64,000 nt of DNA from Mesorhizobium sp. SOD10 (GTDB lineage Bacteria; Pseudomonadota; Alphaproteobacteria; Rhizobiales; Rhizobiaceae): positions 1 through 64,000 of the forward strand of contig CCNA01000002.1 in assembly GCA_000824805.1 (NCBI GenBank), given 5' to 3'. Below, in pieces: positions 1-10,103 of the stretch (position 1 is its first letter; each line of letters starts with the position of its first letter). A model generated the notes under the pieces. The model saw only the letters and a program-made list of their open reading frames with translations, searched no databases and had not been told where the DNA came from. Position numbers and translations under genes: made by a program.

Positions 1-21
1 GTCGTCACCATCAAGGAATAA
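1..21 (+). CDS. C-terminal end of an upstream gene, probably elongation factor Tu
   Basis: The window opens inside a reading frame that gives VVTIKE and then TAA. In alphaproteobacteria the gene directly before rpsJ is normally tuf, and a short hydrophobic end closing in Glu fits EF-Tu. Six residues cannot prove identity, so the call rests mainly on gene order. The next gene, rpsJ, starts 68 bases downstream after a GC-rich spacer with an AAGGA ribosome binding site. Confidence 0.4.
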   Translation, partial: VVTIKE

Positions 22-89
22 TCGGACTGAAACGGATCTGTCGCGGGCGCGGGAGCTGCCCGCGCCGCGCCAGAACAAGGAATTGACGC

Positions 90-398
90 ATGAACGGACA
101 GAATATCCGCATCCGCCTTAAAGCGTTTGACCACCGGGTGCTCGACGCCTCGACGCGCGAAATCGTGTCGACCGCCAAGCGCACCGGCGCCAACGTCCGC
201 GGCCCCATTCCGCTGCCGACGCGGATCGAAAAATTCACGGTCAACCGGTCGCCCCACGTCGACAAGAAGAGCCGTGAGCAGTTCGAAATGCGCACGCACA
301 AGCGGCTACTCGACATCGTCGATCCGACCCCGCAGACGGTCGATGCTTTGATGAAGCTCGATCTGGCGGCCGGTGTCGACGTCGAGATCAAGCTCTAA
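90..398 (+). CDS. rpsJ: 30S ribosomal protein S10
   Basis: Encodes S10 (102 aa), a 3' domain (head) protein of the 30S subunit and also the NusE partner of NusB in antitermination. The start [16 protein letters not shown], the internal GPIPLPT stretch and the tail [11 protein letters not shown] are typical, and the length matches the family. An AAGGA motif lies upstream of the ATG. It is the first gene of the S10 operon here, followed by rplC after 61 bases. Confidence 0.98.
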   Translation: MNGQNIRIRLKAFDHRVLDASTREIVSTAKRTGANVRGPIPLPTRIEKFTVNRSPHVDKKSREQFEMRTHKRLLDIVDPTPQTVDALMKLDLAAGVDVEIKL

Positions 399-459
399 GG
401 GAACGAGAGCGCGGTAAGGGGCGCTGCCCCTGGCCCGGAACTCTAAAGGAATTGAACCG

Positions 460-1176
460 ATGCGTTCAGGTGTGATTGCAAAGAAGGTGGGAATGACCCG
501 CATCTATAACGATGCCGGGGAGCACGTTCCCGTCACCGTTCTCCAGATGGAGAACTGCCAGGTCGTGGCTCAGCGCACGCAGGAGAAGAACGGCTACACC
601 GCCGTCCAGCTCGGCGTTGGCCTTGCCAAGGTGAAGAACACGTCGAAGGCGATGCGCGGCCATTTCGCCGCCGCTTCCGTCGAGCCGAAGGCCAAGCTCG
701 CCGAATTCCGTGTCTCGGCCGACAACATGATCGACGTCGGCGCCGAGCTGACGGTCGAGCATTTCGTTGCCGGCCAGAAGGTGGACGTGACCGGCACCTC
801 GACCGGTAAGGGTTTCCAGGGCGTGATCAAGCGGCACAACATGGGTGGTGGCCGCGCCACGCACGGTAACTCGGTCTCGCACCGCACGCACGGTTCGACC
901 GGTCAGCGCCAGGACCCCGGCAAGGTGTTCAAGGGCAAGAAGATGGCCGGCCACATGGGCGACACGCGCGTCACCACGCAGAATGTCGAGGTCGTCTCGA
1001 CCGACGCCGACCGCGGCCTGATCCTGATCCGCGGCGCGGTTCCCGGCGTTAAGGGCGCCTGGATCCTGGTTCGCGATGCTGCCAAGGCGGCGCTGCCGGC
1101 CAACGCGCCGAAGCCCGCCGCGATCCGTGCCGCTGCCGCCAAGAACGAAGCCCCGGCCACTGAGGGAGCGGAATAA
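460..1176 (+). CDS. rplC: 50S ribosomal protein L3
   Basis: Encodes L3 (238 aa), an early assembly protein near the peptidyl-transferase centre. It begins [16 protein letters not shown] and carries the L3 loop [20 protein letters not shown]; the Gln in GQRQ aligns with the residue methylated by PrmB in E. coli. The C-terminus has an Ala/Pro-rich extension, common in alphaproteobacteria. AAAGGA precedes the start. The stop shares one base with the rplD start (TAATG), so the two are translationally coupled. Confidence 0.98.
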   Translation: MRSGVIAKKVGMTRIYNDAGEHVPVTVLQMENCQVVAQRTQEKNGYTAVQLGVGLAKVKNTSKAMRGHFAAASVEPKAKLAEFRVSADNMIDVGAELTVEHFVAGQKVDVTGTSTGKGFQGVIKRHNMGGGRATHGNSVSHRTHGSTGQRQDPGKVFKGKKMAGHMGDTRVTTQNVEVVSTDADRGLILIRGAVPGVKGAWILVRDAAKAALPANAPKPAAIRAAAAKNEAPATEGAE

Positions 1177-1796
1177 TGGACCTCAAGATCACAACGCTCG
1201 GCGGCAAGGACGCCGGCAAGGTGAAACTCTCCGAGGAGATTTTCGGCCTTGATCCGCGCGAAGACATCCTGCAGCGCGTCGTGCGCTGGCAGCTCGCCAA
1301 GAAGCAGCAGGGCACGCACAAGGCCAAGGGCCGCGCCGAGATCGCGCGCACCGGCGCCAAGATGTACAAGCAGAAGGGTACGGGCCGCGCCCGTCACCAT
1401 TCGGCTCGCGCTCCGCAGTTCCGCGGCGGCGGCAAAGCGCACGGCCCGGTCGTGCGCAGCCACGAGCACGAGCTGCCGAAGAAGGTGCGCGCGCTGGGTT
1501 TGAAGCACGCTCTCTCGGCCAAGGCCAAGAGCGCTTCGCTCATCATCGTCGACGAGCTGAAGCTCGCCGAGGCCAAGACAAAGGCGCTGGCGGCGAACCT
1601 CGAGACGCTTGGGCTGACCAACGCCCTGGTGATCGGCGGCGCTGAGCTTGACCAGAACTTCAAGCTGGCCGCGACCAACATTCCGAACATCGACGTGCTG
1701 CCCATTCAGGGCATCAACGTCTACGACATTCTGCGCCGCGGCACGCTGGTCCTTTCGAAGGCCGCCGTCGAGGCTCTCGAGGAGCGCTTTAAATGA
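1176..1796 (+). CDS. rplD: 50S ribosomal protein L4
   Basis: Encodes L4 (206 aa), which lines the peptide exit tunnel; in E. coli it also represses its own operon. The tunnel loop is visible as [20 protein letters not shown], followed by [10 protein letters not shown]. The length is normal. The start overlaps the rplC stop by one base and the end overlaps rplW by four (ATGA), so L3, L4 and L23 are coupled. Whether L4 autoregulation exists here cannot be judged, because the operon leader is outside the window. Confidence 0.98.
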   Translation: MDLKITTLGGKDAGKVKLSEEIFGLDPREDILQRVVRWQLAKKQQGTHKAKGRAEIARTGAKMYKQKGTGRARHHSARAPQFRGGGKAHGPVVRSHEHELPKKVRALGLKHALSAKAKSASLIIVDELKLAEAKTKALAANLETLGLTNALVIGGAELDQNFKLAATNIPNIDVLPIQGINVYDILRRGTLVLSKAAVEALEERFK

Positions 1797-2086
1797 CCGA
1801 CCTCCGTCACTACGACGTGATCGTCTCGCCGGCGATCACCGAAAAGTCGACCATGGCTTCCGAGCAGAACCAGGTCGTCTTCAACGTCGCCAAGAAGGCG
1901 TCGAAGCCGGAAATCAAGGCTGCCGTGGAAGCTCTCTTCGGCGTCAAGGTGACGGCTGTGAACACGCTCGTCCGCAAGGGCAAGATCAAGCGCTTCCGCG
2001 GCACGGTTGGCCGCCAGGGCGACGTCAAGAAGGCGGTTGTGACGCTGGCCGACGGCCAGTCGATCGACGTCGCGACGGGTCTCTGA
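1793..2086 (+). CDS. rplW: 50S ribosomal protein L23
   Basis: Encodes L23 (97 aa), which sits at the tunnel exit and docks signal recognition particle and trigger factor. It starts [20 protein letters not shown] and contains the conserved [15 protein letters not shown] segment. It begins inside the end of rplD (ATGA overlap) and is followed after 22 bases by rplB with an AGGACA ribosome binding site. Confidence 0.98.
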   Translation: MTDLRHYDVIVSPAITEKSTMASEQNQVVFNVAKKASKPEIKAAVEALFGVKVTAVNTLVRKGKIKRFRGTVGRQGDVKKAVVTLADGQSIDVATGL

Positions 2087-2108
2087 GCAAGGCCGCGAGG
2101 ACAGGACA

Positions 2109-2942
2109 ATGGCACTTAAGAAATTCAACCCGGTAACGCCGAGCACCCGCCAGCTGGTCATCGTCGACCGCTCGGGCCTCTACAAGGGCAAGCCCGTCAA
2201 GGGCCTGACCGAAGGCCTGACCAAGTCGGGCGGGCGCAACAATTACGGCCGCATCACGGCCCGCTTCATCGGCGGCGGTCACAAGCGTTCGTACCGCATC
2301 ATCGACTTCAAGCGTAAGAAGTACGACGTCGTCGGCACGGTCGAGCGTATCGAATACGATCCGAACCGCACCGCCTTCATTGCGCTGATCAAGTATGACG
2401 ACGGCGAGCTGTCCTACATCCTGGCCCCGCAGCGCCTTGCTGCCGGCGACAAGATCGTGGCCGGCGAAGCGGTCGACGTGAAGCCGGGCAACGCGATGCC
2501 GCTGGCTTCGATGCCGGTCGGCACCATCGTCCACAACATCGAGCTGAAGCCGGGCAAGGGCGGCCAGGTCGCCCGTTCGGCCGGCGGTTACGCCCAGCTC
2601 GTCGGCCGCGACCAGGGCATGGCGATCCTGCGCCTCAACTCGGGCGAGCAGCGCGTCGTGCACGGCTCCTGCATGGCCACCGTCGGTGCGGTGTCGAACC
2701 CCGACCACGGCAACATCAATGACGGCAAGGCCGGTCGCACAGTGTGGCGCGGCAAGCGCCCGCACAATCGCGGCGTGGCCATGAACCCGGTCGACCATCC
2801 GCATGGCGGCGGCGAGGGCCGCACCTCGGGTGGCCGCCATCCGGTTTCGCCCTGGGGCAAGCCGACCAAGGGCAAGAAGACGCGGTCCAACAAGGCGACC
2901 GACAAGTTCATCGTGCGCTCGCGCCATCAGCGCAAGAGCTAA
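2109..2942 (+). CDS. rplB: 50S ribosomal protein L2
   Basis: Encodes L2 (277 aa), essential for subunit association and peptidyl transfer. Visible hallmarks are [20 protein letters not shown] near the N-terminus, the [13 protein letters not shown] loop and the C-terminal [11 protein letters not shown] containing the His aligned with E. coli His229. Length and ends match the family. It lies in the tight S10 operon, 16 bases before rpsS. Confidence 0.98.
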   Translation: MALKKFNPVTPSTRQLVIVDRSGLYKGKPVKGLTEGLTKSGGRNNYGRITARFIGGGHKRSYRIIDFKRKKYDVVGTVERIEYDPNRTAFIALIKYDDGELSYILAPQRLAAGDKIVAGEAVDVKPGNAMPLASMPVGTIVHNIELKPGKGGQVARSAGGYAQLVGRDQGMAILRLNSGEQRVVHGSCMATVGAVSNPDHGNINDGKAGRTVWRGKRPHNRGVAMNPVDHPHGGGEGRTSGGRHPVSPWGKPTKGKKTRSNKATDKFIVRSRHQRKS

Positions 2943-2958
2943 GAAGAGGTAACGCCAA

Positions 2959-3237
2959 GTGACTCGTTCGATTTGGAAAGGCCCCTTCGTCGACGGCTAC
3001 CTTCTCAAGAAGGTGGACAAGGTTCGCGAGGGTGGTCGCAATGAGGTGATCAAGATGTGGAGCCGTCGCTCCACCATCCTGCCGCAGTTCGTCGGCTTCA
3101 CCTTCGGTGTCTACAACGGCCAGAAGCACGTCCCGGTCTCGGTGAACGAGGACATGGTCGGCCACAAGTTCGGTGAATTCGCTCCGACCCGGACCTATTA
3201 CGGTCACGGCGCGGATAAGAAGGCGAAGAGGAAATAA
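2959..3237 (+). CDS. rpsS: 30S ribosomal protein S19
   Basis: Encodes S19 (92 aa), a head protein that forms a complex with S13 near the A and P sites. The sequence [17 protein letters not shown] at the start, [13 protein letters not shown] in the middle and [11 protein letters not shown] at the end are diagnostic. It uses a GTG start preceded by AAGAGG. Only two bases separate it from rplV. Confidence 0.98.
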   Translation: MTRSIWKGPFVDGYLLKKVDKVREGGRNEVIKMWSRRSTILPQFVGFTFGVYNGQKHVPVSVNEDMVGHKFGEFAPTRTYYGHGADKKAKRK

Positions 3238-3239
3238 TC

Positions 3240-3629
3240 ATGGGCAAGGCCAAAGCTCCGCGCAGGCTTGCTGATAACGAGGCGCGTGCCGTTCTGCGCA
3301 CGATCCGCATCAGCCCGCAGAAGCTCAACCTGGTTGCCGCGCTGATCCGCGGCAAGAAGGTCGCGACCGCGCTTTCCGATCTCGAATTCTCGGCCAAGCG
3401 GATTTCCGGCACGGTCAAGAAGACGCTGGAATCGGCGATCGCCAATGCGGAAAACAACCACGATCTCGACGTCGACGCGCTGATCGTGGCGGAAGCCTAT
3501 GTCGGCAAGTCGATCGTCATGAAGCGCTTCCACGCTCGTGGCCGCGGTCGCGCCAGCCGTATCGAAAAGCCGTTCTCGCACCTCACGATCGTCGTTCGTG
3601 AAGTCGAGGAAAAAGGGGAGGCCGCATAA
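3240..3629 (+). CDS. rplV: 50S ribosomal protein L22
   Basis: Encodes L22 (129 aa), which binds all 23S domains and extends a beta hairpin into the exit tunnel, the site of macrolide resistance mutations. Conserved parts are [19 protein letters not shown] and the hairpin region [18 protein letters not shown]. The stop TAA overlaps the rpsC ATG by one base (TAATG), so S3 is translationally coupled to it. Confidence 0.98.
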   Translation: MGKAKAPRRLADNEARAVLRTIRISPQKLNLVAALIRGKKVATALSDLEFSAKRISGTVKKTLESAIANAENNHDLDVDALIVAEAYVGKSIVMKRFHARGRGRASRIEKPFSHLTIVVREVEEKGEAA

Positions 3630-4363
3630 TGGGCCAGAAAGTCAATCCGATCGGGCTGCGTCTCGGCATCAACCGCACTTGGGATTCGCGCTGGTTCGCG
3701 AACACCGGCGAGTACGGCCAGCTGCTGCACGAGGACCTCAAGATCCGCAAGTATCTCGAGAAGGAACTCAAGCAGGCCGCGATCTCGAAGGTCGTGATCG
3801 AGCGTCCGCACAAGAAGTGCCGCGTCACCATCCACGCTGCGCGTCCGGGCCTCATCATCGGCAAGAAGGGCGCCGACATCGAGAAACTTCGCAAGAAGCT
3901 GACCGAGATGACGAAGTCCGAAACGCATCTCAACATCGTTGAAGTGCGCAAGCCGGAAATCGACGCCACGCTGATCGCCCAGTCGATCGCCCAGCAGCTC
4001 GAGCGGCGCATCGCGTTCCGCCGCGCCATGAAGCGCGCCGTTCAGTCGGCCATGCGTCTCGGCGCTGAAGGCATCCGCATCAACTGCTCCGGCCGTCTCG
4101 GCGGCGCCGAAATCGCGCGCATGGAGTGGTACCGCGAGGGCCGCGTGCCGCTGCATACGCTGCGCGCCGATGTCGACTACGGTACGGCCGAAGCGAACAC
4201 GGCCTACGGCATCTGCGGGGTCAAGGTGTGGGTGTTCAAGGGCGAGATCCTTGAGCACGACCCGATGGCTTCCGAGCGCCGCGCAACCGAGGGCGATGCC
4301 GCGCATGGCGGCGGTGGTGCTGGTGGCGAGCGCGAACGCAGCCGTCGTCGCGAGAACGCCTGA
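3629..4363 (+). CDS. rpsC: 30S ribosomal protein S3
   Basis: Encodes S3 (244 aa), part of the mRNA entry channel helicase with S4 and S5. It starts [16 protein letters not shown], has a KH domain with the GxxG-type loop [12 protein letters not shown] around residues 76-87, and the C-terminal domain segment [20 protein letters not shown]. The tail is a Gly/Arg-rich extension of the kind seen in rhizobia. It is coupled to rplV by a one-base overlap. Confidence 0.98.
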   Translation: MGQKVNPIGLRLGINRTWDSRWFANTGEYGQLLHEDLKIRKYLEKELKQAAISKVVIERPHKKCRVTIHAARPGLIIGKKGADIEKLRKKLTEMTKSETHLNIVEVRKPEIDATLIAQSIAQQLERRIAFRRAMKRAVQSAMRLGAEGIRINCSGRLGGAEIARMEWYREGRVPLHTLRADVDYGTAEANTAYGICGVKVWVFKGEILEHDPMASERRATEGDAAHGGGGAGGERERSRRRENA

Positions 4364-4390
4364 GACATTTGAGAATTTGGAGTTAGAACG

Positions 4391-4804
4391 ATGCTGCAGC
4401 CAAAGCGCACAAAGTTCCGCAAGCAGTTCAAGGGCCGTATCCACGGTGCCGCCAAGGGCGGGACCAACCTGGATTTCGGCGGTTTCGGGCTGAAGGCGCT
4501 TGAGCCGAACCGCGTCACCGCGCGCGAGATCGAGGCGGCCCGCCGCGCGATCACCCGCGAGATGAAGCGCGCCGGCCGCGTCTGGATCCGGGTGTTCCCG
4601 GATCTGCCGGTCACCTCGAAGCCGACCGAAGTCCGCATGGGTAAGGGCAAGGGCGGCGTCGACTATTGGGCGGCGCGCGTCAAGCCCGGCCGCATCATGT
4701 TCGAGATCGACGGTGTGAGCGAGGAGACCGCGCGTGAGGCGCTGCGTCTCGGCGCCGCCAAGCTCTCGGTCAAGACGCGCTTCGTGCAGCGCATCGCAGA
4801 ATAA
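4391..4804 (+). CDS. rplP: 50S ribosomal protein L16
   Basis: Encodes L16 (137 aa), which contacts the elbow of A-site tRNA and is needed late in 50S assembly. It opens [16 protein letters not shown] and contains [20 protein letters not shown] and [19 protein letters not shown], where E. coli L16 is Arg-hydroxylated by RoxA. Length matches. It has a GGAG ribosome binding site and lies 12 bases before rpmC. Confidence 0.98.
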   Translation: MLQPKRTKFRKQFKGRIHGAAKGGTNLDFGGFGLKALEPNRVTAREIEAARRAITREMKRAGRVWIRVFPDLPVTSKPTEVRMGKGKGGVDYWAARVKPGRIMFEIDGVSEETAREALRLGAAKLSVKTRFVQRIAE

Positions 4805-4816
4805 GGACAGGCGATC

Positions 4817-5017
4817 ATGAAAGCCGAAGACATCCGGACCAAGACCCAGGATCAGCTGGCCGACGACCTGGCCGCCCTCAAGAAGGAGCAGTTCAACCTG
4901 CGCTTCCAGAAGGCCACCGGTCAGCTCGAGAAGACCGCGCGCGTGAAGCAGGTTCGCAAGGACATCGCGCGCATCAAGACCATCGCCGCGGAAAAAGCCG
5001 CGGCCAAGAAGGCTTAA
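4817..5017 (+). CDS. rpmC: 50S ribosomal protein L29
   Basis: Encodes L29 (66 aa), a two-helix protein at the tunnel exit beside L23. The motif [20 protein letters not shown] with the following [11 protein letters not shown] is characteristic. The C-terminus ends in an Ala/Lys-rich stretch. An AAGGACAGG ribosome binding site precedes it, and rpsQ follows 11 bases after the stop. Confidence 0.97.
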   Translation: MKAEDIRTKTQDQLADDLAALKKEQFNLRFQKATGQLEKTARVKQVRKDIARIKTIAAEKAAAKKA

Positions 5018-5028
5018 GGACGAGAACC

Positions 5029-5268
5029 ATGCCAAAGCGCATCCTGCAGGGCACCGTCGTCAGCGACAAGAACGAGAAGACGGTCGTGGTCAAGGTCGAG
5101 CGTCGCTTCACCCATCCGGTGATGAAGAAGACCGTGCGCATGACCAAGAAGTACAAGGCGCACGACGAAAACAACGCTCACAAGGTCGGCGACCAGGTGT
5201 TCATCCAGGAATCGAAGCCGATTTCGAAGGACAAGCGCTGGGTTGTCGTCTCTTCGGATCAGGCTTGA
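5029..5268 (+). CDS. rpsQ: 30S ribosomal protein S17
   Basis: Encodes S17 (79 aa), an OB-fold primary binding protein of the 30S body. [20 protein letters not shown] at the N-terminus and the [20 protein letters not shown] segment are typical. An 82-base gap to rplN marks the usual S10/spc boundary; I see no strong terminator there, so read-through into the spc genes is likely. Confidence 0.97.
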   Translation: MPKRILQGTVVSDKNEKTVVVKVERRFTHPVMKKTVRMTKKYKAHDENNAHKVGDQVFIQESKPISKDKRWVVVSSDQA

Positions 5269-5350
5269 TCCGGGCGAACGAACCGAATTTTGGACAGACC
5301 GGGGAGGGGTGAAGAACCCGTCCCGTTAGAAAAGAAGAAGGCGGCCAGTC

Positions 5351-5719
5351 ATGATTCAGATGCAAACAAACCTCGACGTCGCGGACAATTCCGGCGCGCG
5401 TCGTGTCATGTGCATCAAGGTGCTGGGCGGCTCGAAGCGGAAGTATGCCTCCGTCGGCGACATCATCGTGGTGTCGATCAAGGAAGCCATTCCGCGCGGC
5501 CGCGTTAAGAAGGGCGACGTGATGAAGGCGGTCGTGGTTCGCACGGCCAAGGACATCCGCCGTCCGGACGGCAGCGTGATCCGTTTCGACAAGAACGCGG
5601 CCGTTCTCGTCGACAATAAGAAAGAGCCGATCGGCACCCGTATCTTCGGGCCGGTTCCGCGCGAGCTGCGCGCCAAGAACCACATGAAGATCATCTCGCT
5701 CGCGCCTGAAGTGCTGTAA
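5351..5719 (+). CDS. rplN: 50S ribosomal protein L14
   Basis: Encodes L14 (122 aa), located at the inter-subunit interface and target of the silencing factor RsfS. It begins [20 protein letters not shown] and ends [16 protein letters not shown], both diagnostic, and the length is standard. First gene of the spc set here. The second in-frame ATG (MQTNL) is an alternative start, but family members keep MIQMQ. Confidence 0.98.
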   Translation: MIQMQTNLDVADNSGARRVMCIKVLGGSKRKYASVGDIIVVSIKEAIPRGRVKKGDVMKAVVVRTAKDIRRPDGSVIRFDKNAAVLVDNKKEPIGTRIFGPVPRELRAKNHMKIISLAPEVL

Positions 5720-5731
5720 GGAGCCGGACCA

Positions 5732-6046
5732 ATGCAAAAGATCAGAAAAGGCGACAAGGTCGTCGTGCTTGCCGGCAAGGACAAGGGCCGTTCGGGCGAA
5801 GTCCTGTCGGTGCAGCCGAAGGAAGACACTGCTGTCGTCCGCGGCGTGAACCTCATTCGCCGCCACCAGAAGCAGACCCAGTCCCAAGAGGGCGGGATCA
5901 TCACCAAGGAAGCGCCGATCCACCTGTCGAATATCGCGCTGGCCGACCCCAAGGACGGCAAGCCGACCCGCGTCGGCTTCACCATCCAGAAGGACGGCAA
6001 AAAGGTGCGCGTCGCCAAGCGTTCGGGAGAAGTCATCAATGGCTAA
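5732..6046 (+). CDS. rplX: 50S ribosomal protein L24
   Basis: Encodes L24 (104 aa), an assembly initiator with a KOW fold. The KOW motif is seen as [20 protein letters not shown] at the N-terminus, followed by [12 protein letters not shown] and the loop [17 protein letters not shown]. It overlaps the rplE start by eight bases, so L5 translation is probably coupled. Confidence 0.97.
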   Translation: MQKIRKGDKVVVLAGKDKGRSGEVLSVQPKEDTAVVRGVNLIRRHQKQTQSQEGGIITKEAPIHLSNIALADPKDGKPTRVGFTIQKDGKKVRVAKRSGEVING

Positions 6047-6617
6047 GGCTGAAACCAAGCAGGCGGCTGCCAAGAACGAGCCGCGCCTCAAGAAGGTCTA
6101 TCAGGAGACCATCCGCAAGGCGCTGCAGGAGCAGTTCGGCTACGAGAACGACATGCAGGTTCCGCGCATCGACAAGATCGTGCTGAACATGGGTGTCGGC
6201 GAAGCAACCGCCGATTCCAAGAAGCCCTCGGTCGCGGCCGAGGATCTCGCGCTGATCGCCGGTCAGAAGGCCGTCGTCACCCGCTCGCGCAAGTCGATCG
6301 CGGGCTTCAAGGTGCGCGAGAATATGCCGATCGGCGCCAAGGTCACGCTGCGCAAGGAACGCATGTACGAGTTCCTTGACCGCCTCGTGAACATCGCGCT
6401 GCCGCGCGTTCGCGACTTCCGCGGACTGAACCCGAAGAGCTTTGACGGCCGTGGCAACTACGCCATGGGCATCAAGGAGCACATCGTGTTCCCGGAGATC
6501 AACTACGACAAGGTCGATCAGGTCTGGGGCATGGACGTCATCGTTTGTACGACGGCGAAGACGGATGACGAGGCCAGAGCGCTGCTCAAGGCCTTCAACT
6601 TCCCCTTCCGCCAGTAA
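6039..6617 (+). CDS. rplE: 50S ribosomal protein L5
   Basis: Encodes L5 (192 aa), part of the 5S rRNA complex of the central protuberance. Diagnostic stretches are [33 protein letters not shown], and [20 protein letters not shown]. The extra Lys/Ala-rich N-terminal dozen residues are common in Rhizobiales. It starts within the last codons of rplX. Confidence 0.98.
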   Translation: MAKAETKQAAAKNEPRLKKVYQETIRKALQEQFGYENDMQVPRIDKIVLNMGVGEATADSKKPSVAAEDLALIAGQKAVVTRSRKSIAGFKVRENMPIGAKVTLRKERMYEFLDRLVNIALPRVRDFRGLNPKSFDGRGNYAMGIKEHIVFPEINYDKVDQVWGMDVIVCTTAKTDDEARALLKAFNFPFRQ

Positions 6618-6643
6618 CGGCAGCGAAAAAGGAAAAATCTGAA

Positions 6644-6949
6644 ATGGCAAAGACCAGCTCAGTCGAGAAGAACAACCGGCGCCGCAAGCTTGCCGGTCAG
6701 TACGCCGCCAAGCGTGCGGCGCTCAAGGCCATCGTCATGGATCAGTCCAAGCCGATGGAAGAGCGTTTCCGCGCCCAGTTGAAGCTTTCGGCGCTGCCGC
6801 GCAACTCGGCCAAGATCCGCATCCGCAACCGCTGCGAAGTCACGGGCCGTCCGCGCGCCTACTATCGCAAGCTCAAGCTTTCGCGTATCGCGCTTCGCGA
6901 TCTGGGCAACACCGGCCAGATCCCGGGCCTGGTCAAGTCGAGCTGGTAA
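6644..6949 (+). CDS. rpsN: 30S ribosomal protein S14, zinc-independent type
   Basis: Encodes S14 (101 aa), a head protein near the decoding site. It is the long C-minus form: [20 protein letters not shown] carries a single Cys instead of the two CxxC zinc knuckles of the short form, so it should not need zinc. The C-terminal PGLVKSSW is standard. It has an AAAGG-type ribosome binding site and lies 12 bases before rpsH. Confidence 0.98.
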   Translation: MAKTSSVEKNNRRRKLAGQYAAKRAALKAIVMDQSKPMEERFRAQLKLSALPRNSAKIRIRNRCEVTGRPRAYYRKLKLSRIALRDLGNTGQIPGLVKSSW

Positions 6950-6961
6950 GGAGACACTGAG

Positions 6962-7360
6962 ATGTCATTGAGCGATCCTCTCGGCGATATGCTGACCCGC
7001 ATCCGCAACGCCTATGGCCGCAAGAAGTCGAGCGTTTCGACTCCGGCCTCGCGTCTGCGCGCCCGCGTCCTCGACGTGCTGAAGTCGGAAGGCTATATCC
7101 GCGACTACAGCCAGACCGACTTCGAAAACGGCAAGTCGGAAATCGAGATCGAGCTGAAGTATTTCGACGGCGCCCCGGTCGTGCGCGAAATCGAGCGCGT
7201 CTCGAAGCCCGGCCGCCGCGTCTATGTCTCGGCCAAGTCGATCCCGCAGGTCGCCAACGGCCTCGGCATCGCTATCCTTTCGACGCCGAAGGGCGTCATG
7301 GCCGACCATGAAGCGCGCGAGCAGAATGTCGGCGGCGAGATCCTCTGCCAGATCTTCTGA
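6962..7360 (+). CDS. rpsH: 30S ribosomal protein S8
   Basis: Encodes S8 (132 aa), a primary 16S binder that in E. coli represses the spc operon. It begins [20 protein letters not shown] and ends with the S8 signature region [20 protein letters not shown]. Ribosome binding site AAGGAG. A 90-base gap follows before rplF. Confidence 0.98.
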   Translation: MSLSDPLGDMLTRIRNAYGRKKSSVSTPASRLRARVLDVLKSEGYIRDYSQTDFENGKSEIEIELKYFDGAPVVREIERVSKPGRRVYVSAKSIPQVANGLGIAILSTPKGVMADHEAREQNVGGEILCQIF

Positions 7361-7450
7361 TCGGCCAAGAGATTGATGAATGGGCTTCGGTTCTCGGGAT
7401 CGCGCCCGGGAACTGGAACCTGAAACGAAAGAAATGACGAGGACAACAAA

Positions 7451-7984
7451 ATGTCTCGTATCGGAAAGAAACCCGTTTCGCTGCCCCAGGGCGTGACCGC
7501 GACCGTCAACGGCCAGACCGTGACGGCGAAGGGCCCGAAGGGCGAGCTGAAGTTCGTGGTGAACGACGAAGTGCTGGTGAAGATGGAGAACAACGAGATC
7601 TCCGTCCAGCCGCGCGACCAGACCAAGACCGCCCGCTCCAAGTGGGGCATGTCGCGCACGCAAATCGTCAACATCTTGCAGGGCGTGAAGGACGGCTTCG
7701 AAAAGAAGCTTGAGATCACCGGCGTCGGCTATCGCGCCGCCATGCAGGGCAAGAACCTGCAACTCGCGCTGGGCTTCAGCCACGACGTGATCTATGAGAC
7801 GCCGCAGGGCATCACCATTTCGGTGCCGAAGCCGACCGAAATCACGGTCTCGGGCATCGACAAGCAGCAGGTCGGCCAGGTCGCCGCCGAGATCCGCGAA
7901 TATCGCGGTCCGGAGCCGTACAAGGGCAAGGGCGTGCGCTATGCCGACGAGCGCATCGTGCGCAAGGAAGGCAAGAAGAAGTAA
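7451..7984 (+). CDS. rplF: 50S ribosomal protein L6
   Basis: Encodes L6 (177 aa), two similar domains at the base of the L7/L12 stalk near the sarcin-ricin loop. [15 protein letters not shown] at the start and the signature [14 protein letters not shown] near the end identify it. Length is normal. The 138-base gap to rplR is longer than elsewhere in the cluster; it holds no other gene that I can see. Confidence 0.98.
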   Translation: MSRIGKKPVSLPQGVTATVNGQTVTAKGPKGELKFVVNDEVLVKMENNEISVQPRDQTKTARSKWGMSRTQIVNILQGVKDGFEKKLEITGVGYRAAMQGKNLQLALGFSHDVIYETPQGITISVPKPTEITVSGIDKQQVGQVAAEIREYRGPEPYKGKGVRYADERIVRKEGKKK

Positions 7985-8122
7985 CAGGCCTGGCCCCGAA
8001 AAGTTTCGGACTTTTCGCAAAGGGTTAAGGTAGAGACGTGTAACGCCGCGGGGAGCGGCCGCGGGAGGCTTGGCCTACCGCACAGGGTTGCCCCCGTTTT
8101 CTGAAGGCAGGGAACTGATAGT

Positions 8123-8482
8123 ATGAGCACGAAAGAAGCCACCCAGCGCCGCGCGCAGCGCATCCGCCGCCAGATCAAGAAGGTCGCCGGCGAGCGTCCG
8201 CGTCTGTCGGTGCATCGCACCTCGAAAAACATCTATGTCCAGGTGATCGACGACGCCAAGGGCCACACCCTGGCCGCCGCCTCGACGCTCGAGAAGGATC
8301 TCAAGGGTTCGCTCAAGACCGGCGCCGACACCGCTGCCGCCGCTGCCGTCGGCAAGCTGATCGCCGAGCGCGCCGCGAAGGCCGGCGTCAAGGAAGTCGT
8401 CTTCGACCGCGGCCCGTATATTTATCATGGCCGCGTCAAGGCGCTGGCCGAAGCTGCCCGCGAAGGCGGTCTCAGCTTCTAA
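8123..8482 (+). CDS. rplR: 50S ribosomal protein L18
   Basis: Encodes L18 (119 aa), which binds 5S rRNA with L5. The basic N-terminus, [20 protein letters not shown] and the C-terminal [20 protein letters not shown] are typical. A GCAGGGAACTG-type leader precedes the ATG. It lies between rplF and rpsE in the usual spc order. Confidence 0.98.
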   Translation: MSTKEATQRRAQRIRRQIKKVAGERPRLSVHRTSKNIYVQVIDDAKGHTLAAASTLEKDLKGSLKTGADTAAAAAVGKLIAERAAKAGVKEVVFDRGPYIYHGRVKALAEAAREGGLSF

Positions 8483-8557
8483 TTTCGCCGCTGGCGACCC
8501 AAAAGCGGCGTCAGTAATTAGCAACCCGTGCTTCCGGAAAAGAACAAGGACTAGGAT

Positions 8558-9127
8558 ATGGCACAGGAACGTAGAGAAGGCGGCCGCGGCCGCGAGCGTG
8601 AACGCGAAGAGCGTGACGACGGCATGGTGGACAAGCTCGTCCACATCAACCGCGTCGCCAAGGTGGTGAAGGGTGGCCGTCGTTTCGGTTTTGCCGCTCT
8701 CGTCGTCGTCGGCGACCAGAAGGGCCGCGTCGGCTTCGGCCACGGCAAGGCGCGCGAAGTGCCGGAAGCCATCCGCAAGGCGACCGAATCGGCCAAGCGC
8801 GACATGATCTTCGTGCCGCTGCGTTCGGGCCGCACGCTGCATCACGACGTCGAGGGCCGTTGGGGCGCCGGACGCGTTCTGCTGCGCGCCGCCAAGCAGG
8901 GTACCGGCATCATCGCCGGCGGTCCGATGCGCGCCGTCTTCGAGACGCTCGGCATGCATGACGTGGTCGCCAAGTCGATGGGCTCGTCGAACCCCTACAA
9001 CATGGTTCGCGCCACCTTCGACGCGCTGAAGAGCCAGATGCATCCGAAGGATGTGGCTGCCGCGCGCGGCATCAAGTACTCGACCCTTCAGGCCCGCCGC
9101 GGCACCGCCGTTGCGGCTGAAGAATAG
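8558..9127 (+). CDS. rpsE: 30S ribosomal protein S5
   Basis: Encodes S5 (189 aa), important for decoding accuracy and mRNA unwinding. After an Arg/Glu-rich N-terminal extension of about 20 residues come the double-stranded RNA-binding part [18 protein letters not shown] and the C-terminal [19 protein letters not shown]. The charged N-terminal extension is a common feature of alphaproteobacterial S5. AAGGA precedes the start. Confidence 0.98.
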   Translation: MAQERREGGRGREREREERDDGMVDKLVHINRVAKVVKGGRRFGFAALVVVGDQKGRVGFGHGKAREVPEAIRKATESAKRDMIFVPLRSGRTLHHDVEGRWGAGRVLLRAAKQGTGIIAGGPMRAVFETLGMHDVVAKSMGSSNPYNMVRATFDALKSQMHPKDVAAARGIKYSTLQARRGTAVAAEE

Positions 9128-9152
9128 TCGACGCTGACCAGGGATTTCGACC

Positions 9153-9350
9153 ATGGCCAAGAAAGCTACCAAGACCATCACCGTCGAGCAGATCGGCTCC
9201 CCGATCCGCCGGCCGAAGGAGCAGCGCGCGACGCTGGTCGGCCTCGGCCTGAACAAGATGCACAAGCGGCGCACGCTGGAAGATACTCCTTCCGTGCGCG
9301 GCATGATCGCCGCCGTCCAGCACCTCGTCCGCGTCGTGGACGAGGCGTGA
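9153..9350 (+). CDS. rpmD: 50S ribosomal protein L30
   Basis: Encodes L30 (65 aa), the short bacterial form. The core [20 protein letters not shown] followed by [17 protein letters not shown] is diagnostic. It sits between rpsE and rplO as in most bacteria that keep this dispensable protein. Confidence 0.97.
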   Translation: MAKKATKTITVEQIGSPIRRPKEQRATLVGLGLNKMHKRRTLEDTPSVRGMIAAVQHLVRVVDEA

Positions 9351-9372
9351 ACGGAAGCGCAGGAGAAGAATG

Positions 9373-9846
9373 ATGAAACTCAACGATCTGCGTGACAAGG
9401 ACGGCGCCACGCATTCCAGGAAGCGCCTCGGTCGCGGCATCGGCTCCGGCTCGGGCAAGACCGCCGGTCGCGGCGTCAAGGGCCAGAAGGCCCGGTCGGG
9501 CGTCGCCATCAACGGCTTCGAGGGCGGCCAGATGCCGCTCTATCGGCGCCTGCCGAAGCGCGGCTTCAACAACCTGTTCGGCAAGAGCTTCGCGATTGTG
9601 TCGCTCGCCAAGATCCAGGCTGCGATCGACGCCAAGAAGCTCGACGCCAAGGCGGCCGTGACGGCCGAGGCCCTGGTTGCCGCGGGCGTCATCCGCCGCG
9701 CCAAGGACGGCGTGCGCGTGCTGTCCGACGGCGAGCTCAAGGCCAAGCTCTCCTTCGACGTCGCCGGCGCCTCCAAGGCCGCGATCGAGAAGATCGAGAA
9801 GGCCGGCGGTTCGGTGAAGCTGCCGGAAGCGGCCGCCGCCGAGTAA
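9373..9846 (+). CDS. rplO: 50S ribosomal protein L15
   Basis: Encodes L15 (157 aa), a late 50S assembly protein with a long basic N-terminal arm. Signature stretches are [20 protein letters not shown] and [17 protein letters not shown]. Two ATG codons stand in tandem; I chose the second because it is seven bases from the AGGAG site and family members begin MKLN. Starting at the first would add one Met. It is followed by a 257-base spacer before secY. Confidence 0.97.
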   Translation: MKLNDLRDKDGATHSRKRLGRGIGSGSGKTAGRGVKGQKARSGVAINGFEGGQMPLYRRLPKRGFNNLFGKSFAIVSLAKIQAAIDAKKLDAKAAVTAEALVAAGVIRRAKDGVRVLSDGELKAKLSFDVAGASKAAIEKIEKAGGSVKLPEAAAAE

Positions 9847-9920
9847 CGGCGATTTGAAGCACGGCCGACCGGGATGACTTCGCATTTTCCGTCGAACCGC
9901 GCTTTGACCGGATGAATTGG

Positions 9921-9942
9921 GCGGCCGCGTCAACGCGGCCGC
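9921..9942 (+). terminator. Strong GC hairpin between rplO and secY
   Basis: A perfect 9-bp stem GCGGCCGCG / CGCGGCCGC closes a four-base TCAA loop in the rplO-secY spacer. There is no proper U-run after it (TTGCATGTTT), so it is more likely a partial terminator, pause or RNA-processing signal than a full stop for spc transcription. Confidence 0.4.
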
Positions 9943-10036
9943 TTGCATGTTTACGGTCCGGAGCTTATCTCGTGAGCTTCGGTGACACGCGCCGCCTGAG
10001 CTGCGGGCATCGAGCGTGACACGGAAATCAATGAAG

Positions 10037-10089
10037 TAGAGCATGATATCGTCCGGAAACCGCTCCACACTTTTCGGCATCATGCTCTA
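10037..10089. repeat. Dispersed palindromic element, copy 1
   Basis: Perfect 11-bp terminal inverted repeats (TAGAGCATGAT / ATCATGCTCTA) flank an inner segment containing GTCCGGAAACCGCTCCACAC and TTTTCGG. Related elements with the same layout occur near 21.6, 41.5 and probably 22.4 and 43.0 kb. It ends 14 bases before the secY start, so its hairpin would form in the secY leader. This resembles the short palindromic elements scattered through Mesorhizobium intergenic DNA (family knowledge, not searched). Confidence 0.8.
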
Positions 10090-10103
10090 GCGGAGAATCA
10101 GGC

